DNA from: Gordonia sp. SL306
Lineage (GTDB): Bacteria > Actinomycetota > Actinomycetes > Mycobacteriales > Mycobacteriaceae
Length of the DNA stretch: 64,000 nucleotides
Assembly: GCF_026625785.1 (NCBI RefSeq)
Contig: NZ_CP113063.1
Coordinates: forward strand, 1,550,001 to 1,614,000
Reading direction: 5' to 3'
Position 1 is the stretch's first letter; every line of letters starts with the position of its first letter. Below are positions 25,571 to 37,322 of the stretch, piece by piece. The position numbers were made by a program, and so were the translations under genes. The notes below the pieces were generated by a model, which worked only from the letters and a program-made list of their open reading frames with translations, did not search any database and was not told the DNA's origin.

Positions 25571-27115
25571 TTGACCACATCGGACACTGCACTCTCACCG
25601 CACATCCCTGACTCCGAACTCGCATCCCCACCGCCCGCGAACTCGCGCCGCTGGTGGGCGCTGGGCGTCATTGCCCTGGCCCAGTTGATGGTGGTGCTCG
25701 ACGCCAGCATCATCACGATCGCCCTCCCCTTCGCCCAGTCCGACCTGGACATCTCCGATGCCAACCGCCAGTGGGCGCTCACCGCGTACACGCTGATGTT
25801 CGGTGGACTCCTGCTCCTGGGCGGCCGAATGGCCGACTACCTGGGTCGTCGGCGGATGTTCCTGATCGGCCTCGCCGGTTTCGCCGCGTCGTCGGCGATG
25901 GCGGGATTCGCCTGGGACGGCATGTCATTCTTCGCCGGACGCGCCCTGCAGGGGGTGTTCGCGGCAATGCTCGCGCCCGCGGCGCTGTCCCTGATCACCG
26001 TCACGTTCACCGAACACCGCGAGCGGGCCCGCGCCTTTGCGGTCTACGGTGCCGTGTCCGGTGGCGGCGCCGCGATCGGCCTGATCGCCGGTGGTGCACT
26101 CACCGAGTTCTTCTCCTGGCGTTGGACCTTGCTGATCAACACCCCGATCGCGATCGTCGCCGCGATCGGCGGACTGATCCTGGTGATCCGGGACGTGCCA
26201 TCCCCGCGAACCGGCCACTACGACCTCCCGGGTGCGGTGACCGTCACCCTGGGGCTCGTCAGCCTCGTCTACGGCTTCACCAGAGCAGCTGAATCCGGCT
26301 GGGGCGCACCATCGACCATCCTGCTGTTCGCGGCCGCCGCAGCGCTGTTGGTCGCATTCGTGATGATCGAGCTGAGAAGCGCCAGTCCTCTGCTGCCGCT
26401 GCGCATCCCGGGTGACCTGAACCGCGGCGGGGCTTATCTGGTGGCGTTCATCGTCCCGACCGCCATGTTCGCGATGTTCCTGTTCTTGAGCTACTACTTC
26501 CAGAACACCCTGGGCCACACCCCGTTGCAGGCCGGCGTCCTGTTCCTGCCGTTCCCGGCGGGGATCATCGTCGCGGCCGCTGCGGCCAGCTCGCTGCTTC
26601 CCCGGTTCGGGCCGCGGCCACTGATGATGGCCGGCACCCTGTCCGGCACCCTCGGCTACCTCTACCTGGCACAACTGGATTCGGACTCGACGTGGGTTGC
26701 ACACATCCTGCCCAGCGAGCTCCTGATCGCGGTCGGTATGGGCCTGGTGTTCGTCGCGATGCAGTCGGTGGCGTTGCACCGTATCGACGAGAAGGACGCC
26801 GGTGTGGCCAGCGCGCTGGTCAACACATCGCAGCAGGTCGGCGGCTCGGTCGGCGTGGCACTCCTGAGCACGATTGTGGCACAGGTGTTGTCCAACGACG
26901 GCCGAAGTGCCATGACACTCGATCCGGCCACCGGACAGCCTGTTCCGGTGAACCCGCAGGGCTTCATGTCGGCGAGTATCCACAGCTACGACGTGGCCTT
27001 CTATTGCGGAGCCGGGTTCATGTTCCTCGCGTTCCTGGTCATCACCGGCATGATCCGGATGGGACGACACGAGTTGGGCGACGAAACGCAGAATGCGGCG
27101 GCCGTCGCGGCCTGA
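25571..27115 (+). CDS. MFS drug exporter, EmrB/QacA (DHA2) family
   Basis: About 514 residues with 14 predicted membrane segments. DHA2 signatures are visible: ALAQLMVVLDASIITIALP in helix 1 (VVLDASI motif), GGRMADYLGRRRMF (motif A), and the gating stretch GAVSGGGAAIGLIAGG. Such pumps export drugs, dyes or toxic metabolites with the proton gradient. I chose the TTG at 25571 because GAGG sits five bases upstream; an upstream TTG at 25493 is in frame. Likely controlled by the divergent TetR protein. Confidence 0.88.
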   Translation: MTTSDTALSPHIPDSELASPPPANSRRWWALGVIALAQLMVVLDASIITIALPFAQSDLDISDANRQWALTAYTLMFGGLLLLGGRMADYLGRRRMFLIGLAGFAASSAMAGFAWDGMSFFAGRALQGVFAAMLAPAALSLITVTFTEHRERARAFAVYGAVSGGGAAIGLIAGGALTEFFSWRWTLLINTPIAIVAAIGGLILVIRDVPSPRTGHYDLPGAVTVTLGLVSLVYGFTRAAESGWGAPSTILLFAAAAALLVAFVMIELRSASPLLPLRIPGDLNRGGAYLVAFIVPTAMFAMFLFLSYYFQNTLGHTPLQAGVLFLPFPAGIIVAAAAASSLLPRFGPRPLMMAGTLSGTLGYLYLAQLDSDSTWVAHILPSELLIAVGMGLVFVAMQSVALHRIDEKDAGVASALVNTSQQVGGSVGVALLSTIVAQVLSNDGRSAMTLDPATGQPVPVNPQGFMSASIHSYDVAFYCGAGFMFLAFLVITGMIRMGRHELGDETQNAAAVAA

Positions 27116-27141
27116 TCGCGGACACACGCCACTGCCGGCCG

Positions 27142-27174
27142 AGAACCCCTGCACCATTTCGGTGCAGGGGTTCT
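27142..27174 (+). terminator. Rho-independent-type terminator after the exporter gene
   Basis: AGAACCCCTGCACC and its exact complement form a 14-bp stem around a 5-base loop (ATTTC), followed by TTCG. It lies 27 bp after the exporter stop. Confidence 0.85.
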
Positions 27175-27221
27175 TCGCCCGGCTCGCTCGATGTCATGGC
27201 GAGATGCCACCATCGGTGACC

Positions 27222-27734
27222 ATGACGACCCCCAACCGCCCGGCACCGCCGATGAGCGCCGACGAACGGTCCACTATGGAAGGCTGGCTGGATTTCTATC
27301 GGGCCACCCTCGCCCAGAAATGCAACGGCCTCGACGACCGGCAGCTGCGCTCCGCGACGGTGGCGCCGTCACCGTTGACACTGCTGGGTCTGACCCAGCA
27401 CGTGGCGGAGGTGGAACGAAACTGGTTCCGCCGTGTACTGCTCGGGGAGCAGGTCGGCCCGATCTACGACAACGGTCCTCGATCCGTCGGTCATGATGGA
27501 GGATTCGTGGTCACCGAGGAGTCGTCGTACCATCGCGCCGAAGAGATCAGGCAAGCTGAGATCGTCCGGGCGCGGGCGAATTGCGCAACCCGAGAGTTGT
27601 CCGACACCAGCAGTTTCCGCGGTGGCGAGGTGAGTCTGCGATGGATCTATGCCCACATGATCGCCGAGTACGCACGACATTGCGGTCACGCCGACCTGAT
27701 CCGCGAACGTATCGACGGCGCGACGGGGGTCTGA
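27222..27734 (+). CDS. DinB-like (DUF664) protein, possible thiol-dependent enzyme
   Basis: A 170-residue four-helix protein of the DinB/DUF664 superfamily: TMEGWLDFYRATLAQKCNGL, LLGLTQHVAEVERNWFRRVLLGE, and the C-terminal WIYAHMIAEYARHCGHADLIRERIDG. The three metal-binding histidines typical of the family are in QHVAEVE and the YARHCGHAD block. Actinobacterial relatives include mycothiol-dependent transferases and isomerases. ATG at 27222; an in-frame GTG two codons earlier is possible. Confidence 0.8.
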   Translation: MTTPNRPAPPMSADERSTMEGWLDFYRATLAQKCNGLDDRQLRSATVAPSPLTLLGLTQHVAEVERNWFRRVLLGEQVGPIYDNGPRSVGHDGGFVVTEESSYHRAEEIRQAEIVRARANCATRELSDTSSFRGGEVSLRWIYAHMIAEYARHCGHADLIRERIDGATGV

Positions 27735-27747
27735 CGACAGCAATCAT

Positions 27748-27797
27748 CCCCGAGGGGTGGCACCGAGGGGAATACCCCTAGGGCCGCCCTCTCGGGG
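27748..27797. terminator. Hairpin between convergent DinB-like gene and clpB
   Basis: CCCCGAGGG (27748-27756) pairs with CCCTCTCGGGG (27787-27797), with an inner AGGGGAATACCCCT. It lies between two convergent genes and can act on both strands. Confidence 0.6.
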
Positions 27798-27815
27798 ACG
27801 ATCTCGGTCACCAGA

Positions 27816-30368
<2,553 letters not shown>

Positions 30369-30384
30369 TCGCGTACCTTTCTCT

Positions 30385-30405
30385 CTTTAGTCCAACAGGC
30401 TCAAG
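30385..30405 (-). promoter_or_regulatory. HAIR element (HspR operator) upstream of clpB
   Basis: On the coding strand the sequence reads CTTGAGC, seven bases, ACTAAAG. This matches the actinobacterial HAIR consensus CTTGAGT-N7-ACTCAAG at 12 of 14 positions. It sits 17 bp upstream of the clpB start, so HspR repression of clpB, relieved by heat shock, is likely. hspR is not in this window. Confidence 0.8.
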
Positions 30406-30432
30406 TATGAGCCATACGGGAGAGGTAACGCC

Positions 30433-30465
30433 AGCAGAGTTGAGTGTATTCCGCTCAACTCTGCT
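30433..30465 (-). terminator. Hairpin after the esterase operon
   Basis: AGCAGAGTTGAG and CTCAACTCTGCT are perfect 12-bp arms with a 9-base loop. It lies downstream of the minus-strand esterase gene and upstream of the clpB promoter, so it should isolate clpB from read-through. Confidence 0.75.
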
Positions 30466-30532
30466 GAGACACTCGACCTGCCCGTCGGTTCGTCCAATGA
30501 CAATGCACTGGCCGACAGATGTGCCGAGAGCG

Positions 30533-31633
30533 TCAAAGACCGTCCGCGAACCGTTTGATGTCGGCAATGGTCGCTTCATGCGCCTCGCGGACCGACGTCG
30601 GGAAGATGGTCTCGGCAGCATGGGTGAGGCCCAGGTTCACACGCCCATGGGCGACGACGCCTGCCTGAACAAGCTTCCGGAAATAGGCTCTGCCCTCATC
30701 GCGGAGCGGGTCGAGTTCGTTCACGGAGATGACGTGAGGCGGCAGTCCGCGAAGGTCGTCGACACTGGCGAAGTACGGCCAGCACAGCGGATTGTCGGCA
30801 TTTCCGAATTCCGGGTCGTAGGTGGCTGCGAGGACATCGAGTCTCGAGCACGAGGCGAAGTACCCGTCGTTCTCGATCATCGACGGCAACTCTCGCAGCT
30901 TTCGTTCATCGCTCCACGCATAACCACCGCTGATGAACGGCACCATGGCGTAGACACCGTCGACCATGCCGATGGTCCCGTCGCCGGCCGCTTTCAACGC
31001 AGTTGCCAGCGCGAGATTTCCACCACCCGACTCGCCCTGGAGAACGATCGTCGAGATGCCCAATCGCTCCCGCTCGGCGTGCACCCAGCCGAGTGCGCTG
31101 AGGCAGTCGTTCAGTCCGGCGGGGAACGGGTGAGGACCGCCGACACCACCGGCATTGCGGAAGTCCACGGCGACCACCACCAGCCCGGCACCGGCGAGTG
31201 CCATGCACCAGCCGTTGTGAACAGGGCCGTCGACAGCGAGCATCGTCATGCCGCCACCGTGCAGGTAGATCACCGCCGGCAGCGGCCCAGTGGTTCCGGC
31301 AGGGCGAAAGATGTTGAGGGCGATGTCGTTGCCGTCGACACCTCGAACCTTCTCGGTGGTCCGCTCGACGGCGGGACCGCCAGAAGGCGTCTCGTTCAAT
31401 GCGGCGTAGAAGGTCTCGAAGCCCTGCTCAGTGGTGGCCACCACGGCCAGCCGGTCGGCATGCGAACTGGTGCGATCCACCGTCGACGGTCCACTGTTCG
31501 CGGCGAACCCGAAACGCTTCAGCGTTGCGAGCAGATCAGGGTTCATCCGACTGTCAGTGGAGAGATCCATCGCCGGATCGGACAGGCGCCCTTCCTGCTT
31601 CGCCGAAGGTCGAGCTACCGCTTCCGATGTCAT
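30533..31633 (-). CDS. Alpha/beta-hydrolase, hormone-sensitive-lipase type esterase
   Basis: A 366-residue hydrolase with the HSL oxyanion motif HGGGMT, the nucleophile elbow GESGGGN, and a C-terminal Asp/His (ELDPLRDEGRAY, GLTHAAE). The ATG at 31633 has GAGGGCAGCAGG upstream. It follows the Baeyer-Villiger monooxygenase gene by 28 bp on the same strand. The obvious role is to hydrolyse the ester or lactone made by that enzyme. Confidence 0.88.
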   Translation of the reverse strand: MTSEAVARPSAKQEGRLSDPAMDLSTDSRMNPDLLATLKRFGFAANSGPSTVDRTSSHADRLAVVATTEQGFETFYAALNETPSGGPAVERTTEKVRGVDGNDIALNIFRPAGTTGPLPAVIYLHGGGMTMLAVDGPVHNGWCMALAGAGLVVVAVDFRNAGGVGGPHPFPAGLNDCLSALGWVHAERERLGISTIVLQGESGGGNLALATALKAAGDGTIGMVDGVYAMVPFISGGYAWSDERKLRELPSMIENDGYFASCSRLDVLAATYDPEFGNADNPLCWPYFASVDDLRGLPPHVISVNELDPLRDEGRAYFRKLVQAGVVAHGRVNLGLTHAAETIFPTSVREAHEATIADIKRFADGL

Positions 31634-31661
31634 CCTGCTGCCCTCATCATTTCCCCCTCGG

Positions 31662-33296
31662 TCATGACAGTACAAAACCCTGGTATCCGTTGGCCTCGAT
31701 CTCACGCAAGCGCCTGCCGTACTCGACCACACCGGCCGGATAGATCCCGAAGGAGTGCCCGGTCGCGCCTTCGACCGCGTTCCAGAACCATCCCGACTTG
31801 GTCTCCGCGTAGAGCGTCATACTGACCACCTCCGCCACGTGCGCAGTCCATTCGTCGCACGCGGTCTGCGTCGGCTCGATTCGGCTGAGGCCATTGTCGC
31901 GCATATGTCGCATCAGCGAGTCGAGAAACAGTGCCTGATGTTCGATACAGCGGGGAATGTTGCCGCCCATGGCCTGTGGTCCTCCGAGCATCAAGAGATT
32001 GGGGAACCCGTGAGTCCCCAGACCGGCCACAGTATTCGGGCCCTGTCGCCACGCGTCGCCGAGTGATGCCCCGTCGCGACCCTGGATGTCGATCCTGTCG
32101 AAAGCGCCGGTCACCGAGTTGAACCCCGTTGCGTAGATGATGACGTCGAACTCGAATTCCCTTTCGGTGGTGCGAATCCCGTTCTCGGTGATTTCTACCA
32201 GTGGCGTCTCGGTGGTGTCCACGAGTTCGACATTCGGCTGGTTGTAGACCTCGTAGTAACCGGTCTCGTAGGGCGGTCTCCGCTGCCCGAAGCCGTGGTC
32301 GACGGGGATCAGCTTCTTCGCCACGTCAGGATCCTCGACACGCTCACGAATCTTCTCGGCGAGGAACTCCGAGAACTCCGCGTTCAGCTCCTTCGTCCGG
32401 ATCACCTCGATGAAATTGGTGTACAGGCGGGCGAAACCTCTTCGACCATAAAGTGTTTCGTACCACTGTCGGCGCTCCTCCGGACTGAAGGAAAATGCCG
32501 AAGCGGCGATCGGACCGTGAATGAAGCCGCCGCGGGTGGTTCGCGTCTTGGTCCAGATCGCCTCATATTGCCCCTTGATCTCAGCCATCTCCAACGGGGT
32601 GATCGGCTCGTTGTTCAAGGGCGGACACCAGTTCGGGCTGCGCTGAAAGACCGTCAGGGAGCCGACGATCGGTCCGATGGCGGCGATGGTCTGCACCCCG
32701 CTCGACCCGGTTCCGATGACTGCCACCCGCTTGTCCTTGAGGTCGAGACCTCCTTTTGGCCACCGGGCGGTGTGCGCCACCGCACCCGAGAACCGTTCCC
32801 GACCCGGGATGTTGGGATACTTGGGGTCCGAGAGGATGCCGATACCCGTGATGAGGAATCGGGTGCGGTAACGGTCGCCGTCGGCGGTCGTGACCAGCCA
32901 GATACCGCCGTCGGGATCCCAATGTGCGGAGGTGACGGCAGTGCCGAGTTTCATGAACGGACGCAGGTCGAGCGCGTCGACGACATAGTTGAAGTAGCGC
33001 TCATTCTCGGGCTGGCTGCAGAAGTGCTCCGACCAGTCCCAACCGTTCCGGAGCTCCTCGGAGAAGAAGTATCCGTAGCTGTAGCTCTCGGAATCGAGCC
33101 GCGCGCCGGGATAGCGATTCCAGTGCCACGTACCACCTACACCGTCTGCGGCGTCGACCGCGATCGCGTCGAAACCCGCCGACCGGAGCCGGTGAAGCGC
33201 TTCGATGCCTGACACCCCGCAACCTACGATGAAAGCATCGAGCAGCACTTCGCCGCCGGCATTGGTCGCAGTGACCTGTGTATTCGCTTGTGTCAT
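31662..33296 (-). CDS. Flavin-dependent Baeyer-Villiger monooxygenase
   Basis: A 544-residue class B monooxygenase with two Rossmann motifs, GCGVSGIEAL (FAD) and GTGSSGVQT (NADPH), and the fingerprint FSGAVAHTARWP between them, which matches FxGxxxHxxxWP. It inserts oxygen next to a ketone to give an ester or lactone, using NADPH and O2. The ATG at 33296 follows AAGGAAAG. It is flanked by a nitronate-monooxygenase-like gene (10 bp upstream) and an esterase (downstream). Substrate unknown; a cyclic or long ketone is likely. Confidence 0.9.
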   Translation of the reverse strand: MTQANTQVTATNAGGEVLLDAFIVGCGVSGIEALHRLRSAGFDAIAVDAADGVGGTWHWNRYPGARLDSESYSYGYFFSEELRNGWDWSEHFCSQPENERYFNYVVDALDLRPFMKLGTAVTSAHWDPDGGIWLVTTADGDRYRTRFLITGIGILSDPKYPNIPGRERFSGAVAHTARWPKGGLDLKDKRVAVIGTGSSGVQTIAAIGPIVGSLTVFQRSPNWCPPLNNEPITPLEMAEIKGQYEAIWTKTRTTRGGFIHGPIAASAFSFSPEERRQWYETLYGRRGFARLYTNFIEVIRTKELNAEFSEFLAEKIRERVEDPDVAKKLIPVDHGFGQRRPPYETGYYEVYNQPNVELVDTTETPLVEITENGIRTTEREFEFDVIIYATGFNSVTGAFDRIDIQGRDGASLGDAWRQGPNTVAGLGTHGFPNLLMLGGPQAMGGNIPRCIEHQALFLDSLMRHMRDNGLSRIEPTQTACDEWTAHVAEVVSMTLYAETKSGWFWNAVEGATGHSFGIYPAGVVEYGRRLREIEANGYQGFVLS

Positions 33297-33306
33297 GGGC
33301 TTTCCT

Positions 33307-34272
33307 TCAGTCCTGGTCGATCTGCGGGCGGCGGCATGCATCGGCGTACTCGGACCGCAGTTGCTGGACGATCTCGCCGACCGTGGGGATCCCGTCGATG
33401 AACTCGATGCTCTGCCCGGCGCTCCATATGTCGCGCCACGGAGTGATGTCTGCCGGCAGGTGGTCACTGTTCAGCGTCCCCGACGGTTCGGGCAGACAAT
33501 CGGGGTCCAGTCCGACGTCGGCGAGGGAAGTCGCCATCCAATTCGCGGGGACCCCCGAGATCCCGTTCGTGTATCGCAGGTCGGTAGCCGAATCAGACAT
33601 CAGCAGCTCCTTGTACCGGTCGGTTGCGAGTGACTCCTGCGAGGCGATGAATCGGGTGCCGATGTAGGCCAGATCGGCACCCAGAACCTCGGCCGCGCGG
33701 ATCGCCGCACCGTGGCCGACCGCCCCGGCCATCACGATGACACCGTCGAACATCTGTCGCAGCCGCGGCACGAGAACCAGATGGCTGACGGTACCCGAGT
33801 GGCCGCCGCCACCTGCACCGATCGCGACAAGACCGTCCACCCCGCCTTTGATCGCACGCTCGGCGTGGTAGAACGAGGTGACGTCGTGGTAAACGATGCC
33901 ACCCCAATCATGCACGCGTTCAGCGATTCTCGCGGGATTACCGATCGCGCTCACGATGATCTCCACGCCATGACGCCGACAGACCTCGAGATTCTCCGCC
34001 AGCTCGGCGTCATCCATTCGCGCCGCGAGGTTGACCGCGATGGGGCCGATACGCGCGTCAGGATCCTCGGACAGCCGTTCGTCGATCCCCTCGCGAATGC
34101 TTCGCAACCAGGAATCGAACTCCTCGAGCGTACGTGCGTTCTGACGCGGCAGTCCGCCAACGATACCGCTGAGGCAAGCCTCCCTCACCAATTCCGGGCC
34201 GGTCACCAGGAACATGGGTGAACAGAACGCAGGCAACGTGAGCCGATCCCGCACGCGTGAGTCAAGAGCCAT
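33307..34272 (-). CDS. Nitronate monooxygenase/2-nitropropane dioxygenase-like flavoprotein
   Basis: A 321-residue TIM-barrel flavoprotein: LPAFCSPMFLVTGPELVREACLSGIVGGLP, phosphate-binding GGGGHSG, and AGAVGHGAAIRAAEVLGADLAYIGTRF. Many members annotated this way do not oxidise nitronates; in steroid and terpenoid gene clusters they are thought to act as enoyl reductases or oxidases. First gene of the minus-strand operon, start at 34272 with AAAGGA upstream, 36 bp from the divergent palindrome. Confidence 0.82.
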   Translation of the reverse strand: MALDSRVRDRLTLPAFCSPMFLVTGPELVREACLSGIVGGLPRQNARTLEEFDSWLRSIREGIDERLSEDPDARIGPIAVNLAARMDDAELAENLEVCRRHGVEIIVSAIGNPARIAERVHDWGGIVYHDVTSFYHAERAIKGGVDGLVAIGAGGGGHSGTVSHLVLVPRLRQMFDGVIVMAGAVGHGAAIRAAEVLGADLAYIGTRFIASQESLATDRYKELLMSDSATDLRYTNGISGVPANWMATSLADVGLDPDCLPEPSGTLNSDHLPADITPWRDIWSAGQSIEFIDGIPTVGEIVQQLRSEYADACRRPQIDQD

Positions 34273-34308
34273 GTGAATCCTTTTCTGTCAACGACCACCG
34301 ACCACTTC

Positions 34309-34323
34309 TTGACGACTAGTCAA
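34309..34323. promoter_or_regulatory. Candidate TetR operator in the divergent promoter
   Basis: TTGACGACTAGTCAA has perfect TTGAC/GTCAA arms around five bases and contains the palindrome GACTAGTC. The same TTGACG could be a -35 box with TACGTT 18 bases on as the -10 for the plus-strand operon, so a bound repressor would block it. The TetR gene at 39470 is the nearest regulator, and its upstream region has a TTGACTA half-site at about 39402. Confidence 0.55.
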
Positions 34324-34466
34324 CCGGTCGGCTACGTTTGCAGAGTACTACGAATCGACAAAGCTTGGCTAGGGGTTCATCAAGAGCCTTCTGGAACTAT
34401 TCCGTTGCGCGCAAAGCTGATTCACTCATCTCGCCAATCGGGCGCGCACTTGCATCAAGGAGAGCC

Positions 34467-35621
34467 ATGGAGTTCGGATGGACGAAAGCCGAGGAAGAAT
34501 TCCGCACTCGGATCCACGAAGCGTTCGCCACCCACGCGCGGCCTGGTTGGACCCATCACGACCGCGACATGCCCACCACCAAGGACCGTGACGATTCGAT
34601 CGCGTTCTGCCAGGCGCTCGCACAAGAACAACTCCTCACGCCACACTGGCCGGAAGAGTACGGCGGACGCTCGGCATCCGGCTGGGAACAGGCGATCCTC
34701 GGAGAAGAGGCGTGGGGTAGCGGCGAGCCGCGCGGACCTCAGTACATGAACGTCAACTGGATCGGACCGGCGATCATCTACGCCGGCACCCAGGAGCAGA
34801 AGGACTATCACCTGTCGCGCATCGGCGAGGGGAGTGTGCTGTGGTGTCAAGGCTTTTCCGAACCGGACGCCGGGTCGGACCTTGCTTCCATGCGCACCGC
34901 CGCCGTCCGCGACGGTGACGATTACGTGATCAACGGCCAAAAGTGCTGGACGTCCTACGCCCACCGGGCGGAATTCTGTTTCCTCTTGTGCCGGACTGAT
35001 CCCAAGGCCGAGCGCCATATGGGCATCTCGATCTTCCTGGTGCCCATGGACACCCCGGGCATCGAAGTCCGGGAGATCCCGTCACCTTACGCCGCACACC
35101 TGGTGCACGAGGTGTTCTTCACCGACGTACGGGTGCCGGAGAGCTGCCGACTGGGTCCCGAGAACAAGGGATGGCAGACCATCATGACGGTGCTGGCGAA
35201 CGAGCGGGCGGGATGGGTCACGCACGAGAATGCACTCCGGCGCCTCGACACGCTCCTCGAACACCCCGATGTCGATCCCACGAATCCGGATGTGTCGGCA
35301 ACCGCGGGCCGCGCGTATGCGATGGCCGAGGCGACGAAACTGCTCAATTTCCTCGCTATCGACGAGCGTGAGAATACCGAACACGGCAAGGCGCGCAACG
35401 TCGCGCCGGTCGGGCAGGCAGCGCTCGGACTTCTCGAACCCGCGGTCGGCTGGGCGATCCACGAGATATCCGGGATGGAGTCGCTGGATCCCGATTCGAT
35501 CGCCGGGCGGTCGATGGTCAGCATGACCGCCAGTCCGATCGCCGCCGGCGCCATCGAGATCCAGTACAACCTCATCGCCAGGCAGACCCTGCAGCTGCCC
35601 AAGGAAGGACGTCCGGCATGA
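34467..35621 (+). CDS. Acyl-CoA dehydrogenase (larger subunit of a probable pair)
   Basis: A 384-residue acyl-CoA dehydrogenase: N-terminal helical domain, CQGFSEPDAGSDLASM (flavin-binding loop), INGQKCWTSYAHRAEF, and a C-terminal helical domain. ATG at 34467 has AAGGAGAG upstream. The next gene encodes a shorter dehydrogenase starting inside its stop (ATGA). Such side-by-side pairs form alpha2-beta2 heterotetramers in mycobacterial steroid side-chain degradation. It would dehydrogenate a bulky acyl-CoA to the enoyl-CoA. Confidence 0.9.
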   Translation: MEFGWTKAEEEFRTRIHEAFATHARPGWTHHDRDMPTTKDRDDSIAFCQALAQEQLLTPHWPEEYGGRSASGWEQAILGEEAWGSGEPRGPQYMNVNWIGPAIIYAGTQEQKDYHLSRIGEGSVLWCQGFSEPDAGSDLASMRTAAVRDGDDYVINGQKCWTSYAHRAEFCFLLCRTDPKAERHMGISIFLVPMDTPGIEVREIPSPYAAHLVHEVFFTDVRVPESCRLGPENKGWQTIMTVLANERAGWVTHENALRRLDTLLEHPDVDPTNPDVSATAGRAYAMAEATKLLNFLAIDERENTEHGKARNVAPVGQAALGLLEPAVGWAIHEISGMESLDPDSIAGRSMVSMTASPIAAGAIEIQYNLIARQTLQLPKEGRPA

Positions 35622-36541
35622 ACCTCACGATGACCCAGGACCAAGCCGATATCGTCGACGCGGCGGTCAACGCGGTCCGTCGCGCGACCACCGACGCGAG
35701 CGACGAAGACCAGGCCCGACGTACCACCGCCGCGCTGTCGGATGGTGGGTTTCTCGACCTCGCCTCCACCGCGGGACCGCTCGAGGCTGCTCTTGTCGCC
35801 GAAGCCATTTCACGATCGGGCGTGCTGGCCCCGGTGGGCGCCCGACTCCTGGTCGGCGATGTCTGCGGACTGGGTGACGATCCTGTCGTCGTCGGTTTGA
35901 TCGATGGGCGCCGCTCACTGGTGCGGTACGGGGCTGTTGCGGACGTGTTCCTCGGGGTCGATGGAGACAATGCGTTTGTGGCGTACAAGGATCAGGTGAC
36001 CGTCACGCCCCTCACGGACGGTGTCGGAACGCCGGTGGCGCGCGTGGAGATCAACAATTCGACCCCGCTCCCCACTGCGCAGGCGGCAGCGGTGACTCGA
36101 CGATGGCGCATCGCCATGGCCACCGAAGCCGCAGGTGCGATGGCCGGCGCCATCTCGTTGACCGTGCCCTACGTCTCCCAGCGGATCGCTTTCGGGCGCC
36201 CCCTCGGCGCGTTCCAGGCCGTCCAGCACCGGCTGGCCCGCGCCCAGGTCTTCGCCGAGGGAACGACCTGGCTGGCGCGCCATGCCGCTTGGGCGGACGA
36301 CGACTACCTGGCCGCATGCGCCGCAACGTACGCCTGCATGGCCGCTGTACAGGTGTACGAGAACACCCACCAGGTGACCGGTGGCATCGGAATCACCACC
36401 GAACACGGGCTCGTCCGGCACACGCGTCGACTGGTCGGCCTGCAACGGGAACTCGGCGGCATGAACGCCCACGCCCGCCGCGCCACCGCGGCACGTCTGG
36501 CCGATCCGACACCAGCGGCGGTTGCCGAAAATGTTGCCTGA
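35618..36541 (+). CDS. Acyl-CoA dehydrogenase-like second subunit
   Basis: A 307-residue protein with a reduced N-terminal part and a clear C-terminal acyl-CoA dehydrogenase domain: RIAFGRPLGAFQAVQHRLARAQV and QVTGGIGITTEHGLVRHTRR. It is shorter than a self-sufficient enzyme (about 380 residues), which supports a heteromeric complex with the preceding gene. It overlaps its neighbours at both ends (4 bp before, about 11 bp after). Confidence 0.87.
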   Translation: MNLTMTQDQADIVDAAVNAVRRATTDASDEDQARRTTAALSDGGFLDLASTAGPLEAALVAEAISRSGVLAPVGARLLVGDVCGLGDDPVVVGLIDGRRSLVRYGAVADVFLGVDGDNAFVAYKDQVTVTPLTDGVGTPVARVEINNSTPLPTAQAAAVTRRWRIAMATEAAGAMAGAISLTVPYVSQRIAFGRPLGAFQAVQHRLARAQVFAEGTTWLARHAAWADDDYLAACAATYACMAAVQVYENTHQVTGGIGITTEHGLVRHTRRLVGLQRELGGMNAHARRATAARLADPTPAAVAENVA

Positions 36542-37322
36542 TAACACCGAGAACCTCGTTCTGAGCGGTCAGGATGGCCTGGTGCGGACCCTGATACTCA
36601 ATCGTCCGGACCGTCACAATGCGACGACGCCCGCCATGCGGCAACGACTCTTCGGGCTCCTACAGGAGGCCGAGGAAGACCCTGATGTCCGATGCATCGT
36701 GGTGACCGGGACCGGCCGGGACTTCTGGCCCGGTGAGGACCGTGCAGAACTGGCGCACCTCGACGTTGCGGATGTCGCGCGCGGGCAGACGAATCCGACC
36801 TACGACTACCCGATGAGCATGACCACACCGATTGTCGCCGCGGTGAACGGCACCGTGGCCGGGGTTGGATTGTCCTTCGTCCTGCAGGCCGACATTCGGG
36901 TCGCCGCCATCGGTGCGAAATGGGCGGCACCGTTCGCCAATCTCGGCCTGGTTGCCGAGGCCGGTCTGTCATGGCTGTTGCAGCGACATGTCAGCCGCGG
37001 TGACGCTTTGGAGATCCTCTTGACCGCCGATGCTTTCACCAGCGAGGACGCCTATCGCATGGGTATCGTCCAGCATCTCGAAGATCGCGACGATGTCCTG
37101 GCGACTGCACACCGGATCGCGGCCCGGGTCGCACGCAACTCCCCGTTCTCCGTTCGCAACATCCGGGAGCAAGTGAGGATGGACGCGACACGGCCCTGGG
37201 ACGAGGCCTATGACGACGGCACACGCCGGGCGCTCGTCAGCCTCGACCGCGATGACTTCCGCAATGCCGTCGCGGCGGCCATCGACAAGCGCGAGATCAC
37301 TTTCGGAGGAGCTCACCGGTGA
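36531..37322 (+). CDS. Enoyl-CoA hydratase/isomerase family protein
   Basis: A 263-residue crotonase-fold protein: LILNRPDRHNATTPAMRQRL, CIVVTGTGRDFWPGEDRAELA, and PIVAAVNGTVAGVGLSFVLQADIRVAA, with oxyanion-hole glycines in GTVAGVG. It hydrates or isomerises the enoyl-CoA produced by the dehydrogenase pair. I take ATG 36531 as the start; TTG at 36522 is in frame. It overlaps the next gene by four bases (GTGA). Confidence 0.9.
   Translation: MLPDNTENLVLSGQDGLVRTLILNRPDRHNATTPAMRQRLFGLLQEAEEDPDVRCIVVTGTGRDFWPGEDRAELAHLDVADVARGQTNPTYDYPMSMTTPIVAAVNGTVAGVGLSFVLQADIRVAAIGAKWAAPFANLGLVAEAGLSWLLQRHVSRGDALEILLTADAFTSEDAYRMGIVQHLEDRDDVLATAHRIAARVARNSPFSVRNIREQVRMDATRPWDEAYDDGTRRALVSLDRDDFRNAVAAAIDKREITFGGAHR

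Noticed and set aside
24780..25631. A longer TetR protein starting near 25631.
   Set aside because: The extension runs through the promoter region and into the divergent exporter gene; the HTH begins shortly after the GTG at 25427.
27774..27779. AGGGGAATACCCCT near 27765-27780 resembles the CsoR-like core seen at 57152.
   Set aside because: It lies inside a hairpin between two convergent genes, with no promoter to control; a terminator is the simpler reading.
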